From contig JAIEFE010000020.1 in assembly GCA_029067085.1 (NCBI GenBank), positions 124,001-188,000 on the forward strand: 64,000 bases of DNA, read 5' to 3'. This DNA is from Lachnospiraceae bacterium. Its GTDB lineage: Bacteria > Bacillota > Clostridia > Lachnospirales > Lachnospiraceae. Under the pieces are notes generated by a model. That model was not told where the DNA came from and did no database searches. It was given only the letters and a program-made list of their open reading frames with translations. Of the stretch, positions 1 to 9,385 are shown in pieces (the stretch's first letter is position 1; each line of letters begins with the position of its first letter). The translations under genes and the position numbers were made by a program.

Positions 1-2593
1 GTATCATCACTCCGTTTCCACAGTATATCCCCACATGGCTGACCGCACCCGCCGAATTGTAAGTCCCAGTAAAGAAAATAATATCCCCCGCTTTTGCGTC
101 TGATGCGGAAACCGGGGTACACTGGTCATAGATGCCCTGTGCGGTAGTTCGTGGAAGATTGTGTACACCGCTGTTGGTAAATACCCAGCAGACATAGCCG
201 GAACAGTCAAAACTTGTTGCCGGGGAAGAACCGCCCCATACATAAGGGTAGCCGAGATATTTTGCGCCTTCCTCCATAAGCGCCTGCACCGATGCGTCAT
301 CATATGCGTCCGGCGGTACTGCATTTCCCGGCACACCGCCCGGTGTTTCACCGTACAATGTACCCTCGCCCACATCAAAATAAAATAACGGGTTATAATA
401 CTCCCCGTTGTATAAACATTCGATATGCAAATGGCTTCCTGTGCTGCTCCCGGTGTTCCCTGTCGTGCCGATGACCGTCCCTTTGGTTATTTGCTGCCCC
501 GCACTCACGCTAAGGCTGTCCATATGGGCATACTTGGTTGTGTAACCGTCCTTTTCAATCGCCACATAATTTCCATAGTGGCTGTCATAAGCTGCCGCTG
601 TCACTGTACCGTCATGCGCTGCATAAACGGTTGTGCCTGTCGGCACTGCTATATCAACGCCCCTGTGCAGTTCCTCGTTCCCTGTGCCCCCGTTCTTCCG
701 GTATCCATAATAACTGCTGACATAATAATACCAGTAAAGGTTAAGCGGAGAAGCAAACTCCTGAAGCAGACCGTTTGTTTCCCCATACATGGCAAAAATC
801 TCTGCCTGCTCCGTATCCATTTTCCCGGCAACAAGGCTTTCCAGCGGTATAACTGTAAGCGTCACTCTAAGGATACTGACCTCATATTCTTCCTCGCTTT
901 CCTCCCCGGTGTCCGGATCAGTGACCGTCCTTGTCCTCGTTTCCGTATCCGGTGTGAGCGTCAACGTATACATTTCATCAAAAAGCGCCTGTATCTCGCT
1001 TTCCACTTCACTTGCGGTAAATTCCGTATGGACAGCAGATAAATAGCTGATAAGGGTAAACGGGTTATGCCCGATTTCACCAAGATTGTAGGAATATTCA
1101 TCATACCCCGGATAATCCGTTTCCACCCGGTCAATCTCATTCTGCAAGTCAAGCTCCAGCCGGGTAAGCTGCAAGTCTGCGGCATCAATCTCTTTCGGCT
1201 TGCTTAAATAACTCGCTGCTAAAATCGTGGACTGTGTATCCGCAAACATCGCCCCGCAGGACGATACGGAAACCGTGATCATCATAAGGAGTAAAACCAT
1301 GATGCCGACTGTCACAAGCAGACCTGCATTTTTACGGGCAAACTCCTGTAACTTCCTCGCCACAGTAACAGTACCGTTCTTTGTCTTTTCAAACGCCTGC
1401 TCCGCTGCCTTTGAAGTGGCTGCTTTCTTCCTTGCCTTGATGTACTCCCGCTTGATGCGCTGTTTCTGCAACCGCTTCTGCAATGCCTTCTTCTGCATCT
1501 GCGGGTTTTCCTCCAAGAATTTCTGGTATTGGAAATTCACTTCTTTTTTGAACTGCTTCTTTTCCAGCTTTGCCACCTTTGCCCGCTGTTTCTGTTCTTT
1601 CCCCTTAATCTGCCTTTTGACAAAACCGAATAATTCCTCGCCTTTCTGCTCTGTCTTATGTGCGCCCTCCACAGCAGAATTTTCTTTCTCCGTTTCCGCT
1701 ATCTTTCCATGCACGAAATTCCGGCTCTCATTCTGCACCCTGCGCATGGTGGATTTGGATATGCCCTCCTGTTTGAAAGGCTTCTCCTTATCCATAGGGA
1801 CAACCACATATTTCCCCTTTCCGGTTTTCTCGTCAAAAACTCTCTGCAAGGTATATTCCCTTGTCTTTGGCAGCTTCGCCCTTGCTTTCTGCACCTTCTT
1901 TCCGGCTTTTTCTGCCTGTTTCTGCTTCCTTTGCAGCTTTTTACTCCCTGTAAAATCTGAACCGCTTTCCTCCTGAAAGGAATTTCCCGTATTTTCCGTA
2001 AAAACATCTTCCGCAAAAGTATTTTCTTTTGTGTCCCTACTGCCCCGGTACTCTTTCCGCACCCGCTTTTTATGGTATGTTCCCTTTTTCTGCGACTGCC
2101 TGTAAGTGTCCCGGCGGTGGTAATCGTCCGTATCAGGCTGTCGTTTCTCTGCTTCCTCCGATTGGCTGAAACTTTCCTGTCCGGTAAAAGAATTATTTTC
2201 CTTTGCAAAATCTGTCTTTTCTTCCTGACCGGACTTTTGGACATTTTGTCCAGAAGTGGACTGGTACATCTGCTTTTTTGTACGAGCCTTAGAAGTGCGG
2301 TTCGCCACACGCTGCTCTGCATCTTGGCTTTGGGAATTTGTACCCTTATTCTCTGTAAAAATGTCATTTCCCTTTGGCTGCTGTTTTTCAGACTTTTGGA
2401 CTTTTTGTCCAGAAGTTTTCTGCTGCGTGTGCATCTTATCTGTTGCCTGCCCTGCCTTTGTGCTATTTGCATCTCTCGGCTGATAAGCAGCATTGCCACC
2501 TGTAAAGGCATTATCAGCTCCCTTATGGAAATCTGTATCTGCTTCTTTACGGTAGGCAGTGCCCTGTTTTTTCTTTCCTTTCTTTTCTGCCAT
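1..2593 (-). CDS. Conjugative element cell-wall hydrolase, M23 + NlpC/P60 (3' end outside window)
   Basis: The frame opens with ATG at 2593 (MAEKKGKKKQG) and stays open to the window edge, so at least 864 residues are present and the C-terminus is missing. Order of parts: a long Lys/Gln/Ser-rich cytoplasmic region (about 1-420), one membrane segment (about 430-450, LLVTVGIMVLLLMM), an extracellular linker, an M23 peptidase domain (HRGVDIAVPTGTTVYAAHDG, ending in the HLHIE motif) and an NlpC/P60 domain (YPYVWGG, catalytic FDCSGYV, HVGIYCG). It matches the CD1108-type proteins of Tn1549 elements, which open peptidoglycan locally for the mating channel. The start codon overlaps the virB4 stop (TAATG), so translation is probably coupled. 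Two copies of the element's 25-bp palindrome lie inside its disordered N-terminal coding part. Confidence 0.9.
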   Translation of the reverse strand, partial: MAEKKGKKKQGTAYRKEADTDFHKGADNAFTGGNAAYQPRDANSTKAGQATDKMHTQQKTSGQKVQKSEKQQPKGNDIFTENKGTNSQSQDAEQRVANRTSKARTKKQMYQSTSGQNVQKSGQEEKTDFAKENNSFTGQESFSQSEEAEKRQPDTDDYHRRDTYRQSQKKGTYHKKRVRKEYRGSRDTKENTFAEDVFTENTGNSFQEESGSDFTGSKKLQRKQKQAEKAGKKVQKARAKLPKTREYTLQRVFDEKTGKGKYVVVPMDKEKPFKQEGISKSTMRRVQNESRNFVHGKIAETEKENSAVEGAHKTEQKGEELFGFVKRQIKGKEQKQRAKVAKLEKKQFKKEVNFQYQKFLEENPQMQKKALQKRLQKQRIKREYIKARKKAATSKAAEQAFEKTKNGTVTVARKLQEFARKNAGLLVTVGIMVLLLMMITVSVSSCGAMFADTQSTILAASYLSKPKEIDAADLQLTRLELDLQNEIDRVETDYPGYDEYSYNLGEIGHNPFTLISYLSAVHTEFTASEVESEIQALFDEMYTLTLTPDTETRTRTVTDPDTGEESEEEYEVSILRVTLTVIPLESLVAGKMDTEQAEIFAMYGETNGLLQEFASPLNLYWYYYVSSYYGYRKNGGTGNEELHRGVDIAVPTGTTVYAAHDGTVTAAAYDSHYGNYVAIEKDGYTTKYAHMDSLSVSAGQQITKGTVIGTTGNTGSSTGSHLHIECLYNGEYYNPLFYFDVGEGTLYGETPGGVPGNAVPPDAYDDASVQALMEEGAKYLGYPYVWGGSSPATSFDCSGYVCWVFTNSGVHNLPRTTAQGIYDQCTPVSASDAKAGDIIFFTGTYNSAGAVSHVGIYCGNGVMI
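2233..2257. repeat. 25-bp palindrome, copy 1
   Basis: Near-perfect inverted repeat with arms ACTTTTGGAC and GTCCAGAAGT around ATTTT. It lies inside the coding sequence of the wall hydrolase, where the minus strand encodes SGQNVQKS. Four further copies are at 2392, 6801, 9279 and 9772. Confidence 0.85.
2392..2416. repeat. 25-bp palindrome, copy 2
   Basis: Arms ACTTTTGGAC and GTCCAGAAGT around TTTTT, again inside the wall hydrolase gene (encodes SGQKVQKS on the minus strand), 159 bp from copy 1. Confidence 0.85.
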
Positions 2594-5091
2594 TAACTAA
2601 CCTCATCTTCCTTTTTAACGCTTTCCTCCGGCTTCGTGTTCATGATCGCATAGGTCTTTGTGTCCGTCGGGTATTTATCCACGAACGGGATTACCACGTT
2701 ATCAAACAGTATCAGACCGCTTCCCGGTTCGGAATTGGTGACGTGCATAAGCTGTTTCTCCGATAATCCTAACTTATCCGCCAAGATATGCTGGTCTTTG
2801 GCATTTTGGTTTAGCAGATACACAAAATCGCTGTTTCCCAAGATGCCCTCGATTTCCTCCGATTTCAAAAAATCGCCCACGTTCTGCGTCAGTCCGGTGG
2901 GGATTCCGCCCCATTTCCTGAACCTTTTCCAAATCTCCACCGAATAAATGGCGGTCTGCTTTTCTTTTAAAAGCAAATGGAACTCATCACAATAGTACCT
3001 TGTGGCAACCCTGCGCTCCCGGTTCTGCGACACCCTGTTCCATACCGCATCCTGCACGATCAGCATTCCAAGCTCTTTAAGCTGGTTTCCCAAATCACGA
3101 ATATCAAAGCACATGATACGGTTCTGTGCGTCCACGTTGGTACGGTGGTTAAAATAATTCTGCGAACCATGCACATACAGTACAAGGCTGTTGGCAATCC
3201 TGACCGCCTTCTGCTTTGCTTCCCTCTGCATCTCCGGCGCTACATCTTTTGGCTCATACTTTAGTAGCGCATTGTATAAGTCCTCTAAAATGGGCATATT
3301 CTCCGGTTTTGGCTCATCAAAATATTTGTCATAGATATGCTTGATACAGGTGTCAATGATACCCTTCTCATCATTCTCAAGACCGTTTTTCCCTCCGGCA
3401 ATCAGGTCACACAGGGTAATCAGGAAATCGCTCTTTAATTTCAGCGCTTCCTTGTCCCCTTTATGGGAAAGCTGAATGTCCATCGGATTGAGGAAGTCCT
3501 TTGAATTGGTGGCAAGCCTTACCACCTGCCCATGAAGCGCCTGAACCAATGGGAAATACTCGCCCTCTGGATCACAGATGATAATATCGTCCCTTGTGAT
3601 AAGGAAACAGGACAAAATCTCACGCTTTGCGCTGAATGATTTACCACTGCCGGGTGTACCTAAAATTACACCGTTGGGTGTACGCAGCCTTTTCCGGTCT
3701 GCCATGATCATGTTGTTGGAAAGCGCATTCAGACCGTAATAAATAGCGGGTGCGGGCATGAAAAGCTCCTGTGTGCAGAACGGTACAAGGACAGCGGTAC
3801 TTTTGGTTGTCAGATTCCTCTCTATCCCCGTATCATTGCACCCAATCGGCGCACTCGCCATCAGCCCCTGTTCCTGTAAATACTGCAAGCACCGCAAGTT
3901 GCAGTTTGCCTGCTGGATAATGCCGGATACCCTCTGCGTGAGGTTTTCAAGCTCCCTCTTTGTCCTCCCGTAACAGGTTATCAGGAATGTCATCTTGATA
4001 AGTTTCTGGTTGCTTGTATTGAGGTCATCTAAAAGCTCCAGCGTGTCCTTCTCGTATGTCACGATGTCCGTCGGGAGAATATCCATATCGTATCCGCTCC
4101 GGACTGCTTTCTTCTGTTCCTCAATCTTATTTTTCTGTATGTCGGTCAGCGCACGTTTTAACATCTTAATCGCTTCCACCGGATCAAATGTCTGCATATG
4201 CATGGTAAGCGTGAGGTTATCGTCAATGTCCAAGAGCTTTTTAAGCAGCTCGTCATTGAACCTTGGCGCGATAATGTCAAGATACGACACGCTCCCGTAG
4301 ATGCTGCCGGACTTGAACCTGCTCGGATAGCGGAAGTCAAACCCCGGCGGTGCAATATAATCCTTGACCGACTTCCCGGACTCTGACAGCTCCTTAAACG
4401 AAAAACGGAAAGGCTCCATTGTACCCTGATTGAAATACTCATGCAGGATACGCAGCCTTTCCTTCCCGTCAAGACCTCTGGCATTCGTGCCGATGTTGTT
4501 TAAGTTATGTACCACATCTTTCTCAATGTTGTTCAGCTTGCTTTTTGCTTCTTTGAAGCCTGTGCTTTCCACACCGAAGATAAGGTACTTGGACTTGATG
4601 ATACCGTTGTTTCCCTTTGCTGACTGGTGCTTTAACATCTGTGTGTATTCATCACGAATATCGTCAAAATCATCGTCCTGCAGGGGAATGTCAAACTGCT
4701 CCGCAAGCGCCTGTTCACTGACCTGTCTGTTGAATAGAAATAACTCAAACTTTATGGACGGATCGAAATAATTGATGAGCTTGCTGTATTCCTCTAAAAT
4801 ATCGCCCTGATCCTCCACTTCCAGCAAATCATAGTTAATGTCAAAAAACTCCACCATTTTTGTAAAATAGGTGTCCGTTACCTGACAGATGCCGTCCCGG
4901 TACATTTTTTTGAATGTTATGGTTTTCTGTGCGGTATCCGGCTTGCTTTGTTCTTTGCTGTTCCCGGCAAGAATACGTTTAAGCTGTGCCAGTCGCTTCT
5001 TCTCGGAAAAAGTAAGCCCCGCCTTTTCCGGTGTCTGTCTATTTTTCTGCGGTTTTGGTTTTCCCGCTGCCGCCTCGTGCCTTTTCTTCAA
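2593..5091 (-). CDS. VirB4-like conjugation ATPase
   Basis: 832 residues, the AAA+ motor of the ICE type IV secretion system, which energises pilus assembly and DNA transfer at the inner face of the membrane. A Walker A motif GTPGSGKS sits near residue 478, followed by the Walker B-type IICDPEGEY, and the C-terminal half shows the TrwB/VirB4 pattern (YYCDEFHLLL, GLTQNVGDF). Length fits the CD1110/TraE family. The start is TTG at 5091, supported by GGAGG nine bases upstream and by absence of an in-frame ATG before residue 63. The gene overlaps the end of prgI by 53 bp and its stop overlaps the next start, so the three genes are translated as a unit. Confidence 0.93.
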   Translation of the reverse strand: MKKRHEAAAGKPKPQKNRQTPEKAGLTFSEKKRLAQLKRILAGNSKEQSKPDTAQKTITFKKMYRDGICQVTDTYFTKMVEFFDINYDLLEVEDQGDILEEYSKLINYFDPSIKFELFLFNRQVSEQALAEQFDIPLQDDDFDDIRDEYTQMLKHQSAKGNNGIIKSKYLIFGVESTGFKEAKSKLNNIEKDVVHNLNNIGTNARGLDGKERLRILHEYFNQGTMEPFRFSFKELSESGKSVKDYIAPPGFDFRYPSRFKSGSIYGSVSYLDIIAPRFNDELLKKLLDIDDNLTLTMHMQTFDPVEAIKMLKRALTDIQKNKIEEQKKAVRSGYDMDILPTDIVTYEKDTLELLDDLNTSNQKLIKMTFLITCYGRTKRELENLTQRVSGIIQQANCNLRCLQYLQEQGLMASAPIGCNDTGIERNLTTKSTAVLVPFCTQELFMPAPAIYYGLNALSNNMIMADRKRLRTPNGVILGTPGSGKSFSAKREILSCFLITRDDIIICDPEGEYFPLVQALHGQVVRLATNSKDFLNPMDIQLSHKGDKEALKLKSDFLITLCDLIAGGKNGLENDEKGIIDTCIKHIYDKYFDEPKPENMPILEDLYNALLKYEPKDVAPEMQREAKQKAVRIANSLVLYVHGSQNYFNHRTNVDAQNRIMCFDIRDLGNQLKELGMLIVQDAVWNRVSQNRERRVATRYYCDEFHLLLKEKQTAIYSVEIWKRFRKWGGIPTGLTQNVGDFLKSEEIEGILGNSDFVYLLNQNAKDQHILADKLGLSEKQLMHVTNSEPGSGLILFDNVVIPFVDKYPTDTKTYAIMNTKPEESVKKEDEVS

Positions 5092-5446
5092 GGGAACGTA
5101 CCTCCTTCCTGATTCTTTCCCGTTCCTCCAACTGCTTATAGAGGTTTTCCGATTTATACGGTCTGATCCCCGGCGTTAATATTTTCTGCCTTAACATGAA
5201 ATATAAGATTTTCTCTGCGGGGAAACCGTCCTTTTCATACATTGCCAAAAAGAAGAATGGCAGCATTGCGCCCACCATGATGAGCGCCGCCCCCTGTGTC
5301 CCCAATACCCCTTTTGTAAGGAAATATAAGGGAACGCCCACAAGGGCAGCGCCGGAAAAACAGATAATCTGCCTTTTGGTAAGGTTTAATGCTACTTTTG
5401 TCTTGATTCCACTCAGGTCTTTCGGCACTGGTACTGAAATTGCCAT
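5039..5446 (-). CDS. PrgI family conjugation membrane protein
   Basis: 135 residues. ATG at 5446 is chosen over an upstream alternative because AAAGGAG lies at proper distance before it. The protein begins MAISVPVPKDLSGIKTK, has two hydrophobic segments (about 30-75, ICFSGAALVGVPLYF and GAALIMVGAMLPFFF) and a charged C-terminus. This is the PrgI/TcpE-like layout found directly upstream of VirB4 in Gram-positive conjugation modules, where it is thought to be a VirB3-like partner of the ATPase. Confidence 0.88.
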   Translation of the reverse strand: MAISVPVPKDLSGIKTKVALNLTKRQIICFSGAALVGVPLYFLTKGVLGTQGAALIMVGAMLPFFFLAMYEKDGFPAEKILYFMLRQKILTPGIRPYKSENLYKQLEERERIRKEVRSLEEKARGGSGKTKTAEK

Positions 5447-5495
5447 AGTCTGCTCCTTTCGTGGGCAATGCCCGCCAAGCACAGTGTTTTTGTAC

Positions 5496-6368
5496 TCAGT
5501 GGGCATTGAAAATAGATTTTGATAATGAACCTGTCTTGAACAGGCTGAAACAGAGGATTACGGTATAAGCTGCCACCGACCACAATGCGCTGTGCAGATT
5601 TCCCGCTACTGCGACACTCGCCACAAGCACTGCGTAGATTGCCACGCATACCATAATAAAAAACCCCTGAAATGCAAGTGCGATAAGCCCTTTTAAATAA
5701 TTCGTCCCGATTGTGCCCCATTCCCGGTTGGTAACTGTTGCCGCCGGAATTGGCGCTACTGACACATAAAGGTATATTTCAATCATGCGCCCATATAGAA
5801 TGACGGTGATGAGGACGGACATGATTTTCATGCACAGGCTGATTACCATAGTTTCAAGACCAAGTCCGATAAGCTCCCCGATGCCCATGCTGTCTATCTG
5901 GCTGTTGAACATGGAAGTCAGCGTTGCTTCCACATCAAGGCTTGTCGAGCCTGATATGGAAGCTGCCGCCTGTGTCACCACATGGCTTCCCACGTCAAAT
6001 ATCGCCATGACAATATCAAAGGTCTTGGATAGCAGCATGACAGCGATACAAGCCTTGAATAAAAAACGGAAGAACAGGCTTGTATCAAAGTCGTGCATAT
6101 TGTTCTTGTCTATCACCATTGTTATCAGCTCATAAATCAGCACGAAACTGATGATCATTCCCGCTATGGGGACAATGACATTCTCCGACAGTGTTTTTAC
6201 CATGTTGAAAATGCCGGAGTTCCATGCGCTGGGTGTGGTTGCAACCTCCCCCGCAATCGTGCCTACCTTGTCATTGACATCGGTAAACATGGTGTCGAGG
6301 TTAGACAGCACCCACCCTTTGAGTATATCCTTTATGAACTCAGTAATTTTTTCTATAATGCCGCCCAT
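5496..6368 (-). CDS. VirB6/TrbL-like conjugation membrane protein
   Basis: 290 residues with about six membrane segments (for example VIVPIAGMIISFVLIYEL, ACIAVMLLSKTF, GFFIMVCVAIYAVLVASVAV). Length, hydrophobic profile and its place between the Maff2 and PrgI genes match the CD1112/TrbL family, which forms the inner-membrane channel part of the transfer machine. The ribosome binding site is weak and the start lies 5 bases after the stop of the Maff2 gene, so translation probably depends on the upstream gene. Confidence 0.87.
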   Translation of the reverse strand: MGGIIEKITEFIKDILKGWVLSNLDTMFTDVNDKVGTIAGEVATTPSAWNSGIFNMVKTLSENVIVPIAGMIISFVLIYELITMVIDKNNMHDFDTSLFFRFLFKACIAVMLLSKTFDIVMAIFDVGSHVVTQAAASISGSTSLDVEATLTSMFNSQIDSMGIGELIGLGLETMVISLCMKIMSVLITVILYGRMIEIYLYVSVAPIPAATVTNREWGTIGTNYLKGLIALAFQGFFIMVCVAIYAVLVASVAVAGNLHSALWSVAAYTVILCFSLFKTGSLSKSIFNAH

Positions 6369-6373
6369 TTATC

Positions 6374-6589
6374 TTATGAGAACAGTGTGGAGAGCTGTGG
6401 GATCACCGTCTGCGCCACAATGATAATGCCACCGCCTGACATAAGCTGCTTGATGCCCTGTGACTTTGCACCCGGATTGTCATTTCCATATCCCTCAAGC
6501 AGATTGATGACGCCCCATACGCCTACGCCTGCCCCGATTGCTGTAACTACTGTCTTTAATCCTGTAACTGCTGTTGAAAAAAATGCCAT
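6374..6589 (-). CDS. Maff2 family pilin-like protein
   Basis: 71 residues with an N-terminal hydrophobic helix (residues 3-28, containing TAIGAGVGVWGVINLL), a short polar turn (EGYGNDNPGAKSQ) and a second hydrophobic helix. This two-helix layout is that of VirB2-type pilins and is labelled Maff2 in Tn1549 elements. GAGGTAAATTAAA precedes ATG 6589. First gene after the 285-bp spacer downstream of the coupling protein. Confidence 0.88.
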   Translation of the reverse strand: MAFFSTAVTGLKTVVTAIGAGVGVWGVINLLEGYGNDNPGAKSQGIKQLMSGGGIIIVAQTVIPQLSTLFS

Positions 6590-6874
6590 TTTAATTTACC
6601 TCTTTCTTTCCTCAAAATTATTTTTTGATAAGCTGTGAAAGAGTTTTTCGTGTAAAATGCCCTGCCTTATGCTAAAATAAAGACAGGGCAATCCATTAGG
6701 AAGAACCCTGCGGGCATCCGGTACATTCAGTTTGGCGATTGGCTGTGCCGGGTGCTTTGTTCTTGTCCTTTCCCAAGTACATTCAAAACTCCGTTTCTTA
6801 ACTTCTGGACTTTTTGTCCAAAAGTCCTGATGCTGGTTTACAGGTTCCATATTCAGTTTTTCAATATTCAGTTG
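6590..6874 (-). other. Non-coding spacer between coupling protein and pilin genes
   Basis: This 285-bp stretch holds one copy of the 25-bp palindrome (6801-6825) and an inverted repeat TGCCCTG (6658-6664) / CAGGGCA (6684-6690). On the minus strand the hairpin is followed by TTTTACACG, so it may be a weak terminator. An 84-codon open frame (6596-6850) has no ribosome binding site and no recognisable composition, and I do not call it a gene. Confidence 0.5.
6801..6825. repeat. 25-bp palindrome, copy 3
   Basis: Arms ACTTCTGGAC and GTCCAAAAGT around TTTTT, in the spacer upstream of the Maff2 gene. Confidence 0.85.
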
Positions 6875-8716
6875 TCATGTTTCGATCACGCCCGCATCTT
6901 CCACCTCATCAACGGTGTCATTGTCCCTGACTTTTGCTTTGCACAGGTTCTTTACATATTTTTCGATGTCAAAGGCGTTCTTTTCGTCATAGTCGGACAG
7001 AAGGCGGTACTGCTTGTGCTTTGTAATGTCAAACTTATTGGAGAAAAACGGTCTTACCCCTCTAAGCTGCATGATGCACTTGCCCCCGTCCATGACCGCA
7101 ATCTCATCTTGGCTCATAAGCTCTTTTCCGGTCTTTTGGTAGTTCAGACCGTAGGACTGCGACGTACCCCTTGTGTCAGAGGTATTGTAAAGGTCAATCG
7201 TTTCTTTACCCAAAATCTCCGCCATCTCTTTTAAGGTGGTCTTTTCCTTCCCTCCGAGGAATAAGGTGGTATCACAATTCCCTTCAATGGTGTCAGCGTT
7301 ATCCTTATAAATCGCTTTGAGCTGCGACTTCGACTGCAAAATAATAGAAGCTGATATTTCCCGGCTTCGGATTGTAGCAATCAGCTTCTCAAACTTTGGT
7401 ATCTGCCCGATGTTTGCAAACTCATCGAGTAAGCAGCGCACATGGACGGGCAGTCTGCCATGATACACATCATCTGCCCTGTCACAGAGCAAGTTGAATA
7501 GCTGCGTGTACATGATTGATACGATAAAGTTAAACGTATCGTCTGTATCGGAGATAATGACAAACAGTGCTGTCATTTCGTCCCCCAACATATCAAGTCC
7601 CAACTCGTCATAGCTTGTCAGGTCACGCAGCTCCTTGATGTCGAAAGGTGCTAACCTTGCGCCACAGCTAATCAATATAGATTTTGCTGTCTTGCCCGCA
7701 GCCAATTTGTATTTTTTATACTGCTTGACTGCAAAGTGTTCCGGCTCTCTTTCCTCCAGCTCATCGAACATCAAATCGACAGGGTTTTTAAATTCCTCAT
7801 CGTCCTCCCTTGCTTCGCTTGCATTTATCATGTCAAGCAGGGTGGTAAAATTCTGTTCTTCCTCCACACACTCATACCAGATGTACCCGATCAGTGCAGT
7901 GTAATAGAGCTTTTCGGCTTTCACCCAAAAATCCTCACCGGATTGCTGCCCCTCCCCTTTGGTGTTTAAAATGATTGTGTTTACAAGTTTCAGAATATCC
8001 TTCTCGCTCCGAATATAAGCGATAGGGTTGTAGTGCATTGATTTTTTGAAGTTAATGGTGTTCAGCACTTTTACCTTGTACCCGTTCTTTAAAAGCATTT
8101 TTCCGCACTCGACCAACACTGTCCCCTTTGGATCGGTAACGACATATGATGAGTGCATCTGCATCAGGTTCGGTTTTACAAAAAACCTCGTCTTGCCCGA
8201 ACCGGAACCGCCGATGACAAGGATATTTTTATTCCTTGCATACTTCGGCTCTCTTGGTCTGCCAGACATCATCAGCCTTTCTGTTTCTGTCAGCAGCACG
8301 TTGTTCTCAAAGACCGGATCAATGTAAGGCTCAATATCTTTTGCTGTCCCCCACCTTGCAGAACCGTACTCCATGCCATGCCGGAATTTCTTGGCGTTCT
8401 TGGCTTTGAAATACACTATAAGACGGAGCGCAATGCCGCACCCTGCGCCTATCAGCAGATCTTTCGGGTAAAAACTCGGTAAGAGATTGGAAAATAAACC
8501 GTCCAGCCCCTCCATGACCGCCATCATCTTTGCGGAAGCGTCCTGTCCCGGCGATACCCGCCACAGCCACGCTATTTTGTCGCAGAAATATCCGGTAAGG
8601 ATATAGGGTAAATTCATCAGGACAAGTTTCTTTTTGTCTATATTCCCTGTTTTCGCTTTGAACTTTTCGGGAACAGATTTAAGGTCTTTGGCAATACCGT
8701 CTATAATCTTGCTCAT
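6875..8716 (-). CDS. VirD4-like type IV coupling protein
   Basis: 613 residues. Recruits the relaxosome and pumps DNA into the channel. Two N-terminal membrane segments (about residues 27-50 and 90-110) are followed by a Walker A motif GGSGSGKT near residue 169 and a Walker B region ending in LLDEFANIG, then the arginine-rich RSREISASIILQSKSQL part typical of TraG/VirD4. It fits the CD1115 family in length. Its ATG overlaps the pcfB stop (ATGA, 4 bp), so the adaptor and coupling protein are made together. Confidence 0.94.
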   Translation of the reverse strand: MSKIIDGIAKDLKSVPEKFKAKTGNIDKKKLVLMNLPYILTGYFCDKIAWLWRVSPGQDASAKMMAVMEGLDGLFSNLLPSFYPKDLLIGAGCGIALRLIVYFKAKNAKKFRHGMEYGSARWGTAKDIEPYIDPVFENNVLLTETERLMMSGRPREPKYARNKNILVIGGSGSGKTRFFVKPNLMQMHSSYVVTDPKGTVLVECGKMLLKNGYKVKVLNTINFKKSMHYNPIAYIRSEKDILKLVNTIILNTKGEGQQSGEDFWVKAEKLYYTALIGYIWYECVEEEQNFTTLLDMINASEAREDDEEFKNPVDLMFDELEEREPEHFAVKQYKKYKLAAGKTAKSILISCGARLAPFDIKELRDLTSYDELGLDMLGDEMTALFVIISDTDDTFNFIVSIMYTQLFNLLCDRADDVYHGRLPVHVRCLLDEFANIGQIPKFEKLIATIRSREISASIILQSKSQLKAIYKDNADTIEGNCDTTLFLGGKEKTTLKEMAEILGKETIDLYNTSDTRGTSQSYGLNYQKTGKELMSQDEIAVMDGGKCIMQLRGVRPFFSNKFDITKHKQYRLLSDYDEKNAFDIEKYVKNLCKAKVRDNDTVDEVEDAGVIET

Positions 8717-9189
8717 AGCGACTGCCCCCTGTCCTTCTGGTGTTCCCTTGCCCTCTCCCTGTTCTTGTCCTTTCCTAACTTTTCCCGGAACTCTGCCAGC
8801 TTCTCCTTTACGGATATGCGGTTGTGCTTCTTCTCATTAACTTTTACAAACTCCCTGAATGCCTGTGTTATCACGTCGGCATCCTTGCCCTTGAAAAATA
8901 CCATGTACTTCGGCGGTTCAACCGTCTTATCCTTTTTCACAGCAAAGTCTACGTTGTATTTCCTCGCCACTCTCTCAAAGGACTTGATGTTGTTATCCGT
9001 AACCTCAATGCTCGAAGCACCCATACCCTGACCGACCAAGTCTTTCACTGATATTTTTCCATGAGATGCCTGTTTTCCCTGTTTGCGGTGTTCCAGATAC
9101 ATCTTCATCGCCTTTTTCAGCACGTCGGCAGTCAGCCGGGAAGATTTGAACACAAGGGCAATCGTTTTCTGTGTCACTTCCTCCTGCAT
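8713..9189 (-). CDS. PcfB family conjugation adaptor (DUF3801)
   Basis: 158 residues, soluble, beginning MQEEVTQKTIALVFKSSRLT and ending in a highly charged tail (KDKNRERAREHQKDRG). The PcfB/DUF3801 family lies directly upstream of VirD4 in Gram-positive conjugative elements and is thought to help bring the relaxase to the coupling protein. GAAGGAGG precedes ATG 9189. A terminator and palindrome lie upstream, so this gene and virD4 probably start a transcript. Confidence 0.85.
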   Translation of the reverse strand: MQEEVTQKTIALVFKSSRLTADVLKKAMKMYLEHRKQGKQASHGKISVKDLVGQGMGASSIEVTDNNIKSFERVARKYNVDFAVKKDKTVEPPKYMVFFKGKDADVITQAFREFVKVNEKKHNRISVKEKLAEFREKLGKDKNRERAREHQKDRGQSL

Positions 9190-9278
9190 GGTTTTCCTCC
9201 TTCTTCCTTTATTGCTGTACTTCCGTCAGGGTGGAACGTACAGCCTGTGCAGCAGATATTTCATAAGCTCTCCTTTCC

Positions 9279-9303
9279 ACTTCTGGACAAAATGTCCAAA
9301 AGT
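9279..9303. repeat. 25-bp palindrome, copy 4
   Basis: Arms ACTTCTGGAC and GTCCAAAAGT around AAAAT, about 90 bp upstream of the pcfB start and just beyond the terminator at 9314-9360. Confidence 0.85.
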
Positions 9304-9313
9304 TCCACAAATG

Positions 9314-9360
9314 CAAAAAGGGCAGCTACAAACCGCTGTTTACGGTCTATAACTGCCCTA
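9314..9360 (-). terminator. Intrinsic terminator
   Basis: Arms AGGGCAG (9319-9325) and CTGCCCT (9353-9359) with an inner ACCG/CGGT pairing; on the minus strand the hairpin is followed by TTTTTGC. It ends the transcript of the gene at 9386-9754 and separates it from pcfB. Confidence 0.8.
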
Positions 9361-9385
9361 ACGCTGTCTAAATCTATATTCGATT

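Noticed and set aside
425..1042. 205-codon plus-strand open frame at the window start
   Set aside because: Antisense to the M23/NlpC hydrolase, whose motifs are clear on the minus strand.
1699..2511. 270-codon minus-strand frame with Arg/Lys-rich product
   Set aside because: It is a shifted frame of the wall hydrolase; the true frame runs from ATG 2593 through known domains.
6596..6850. 84-codon minus-strand frame before the Maff2 gene
   Set aside because: No ribosome binding site, contains the 25-bp palindrome and a hairpin, and the product resembles nothing.
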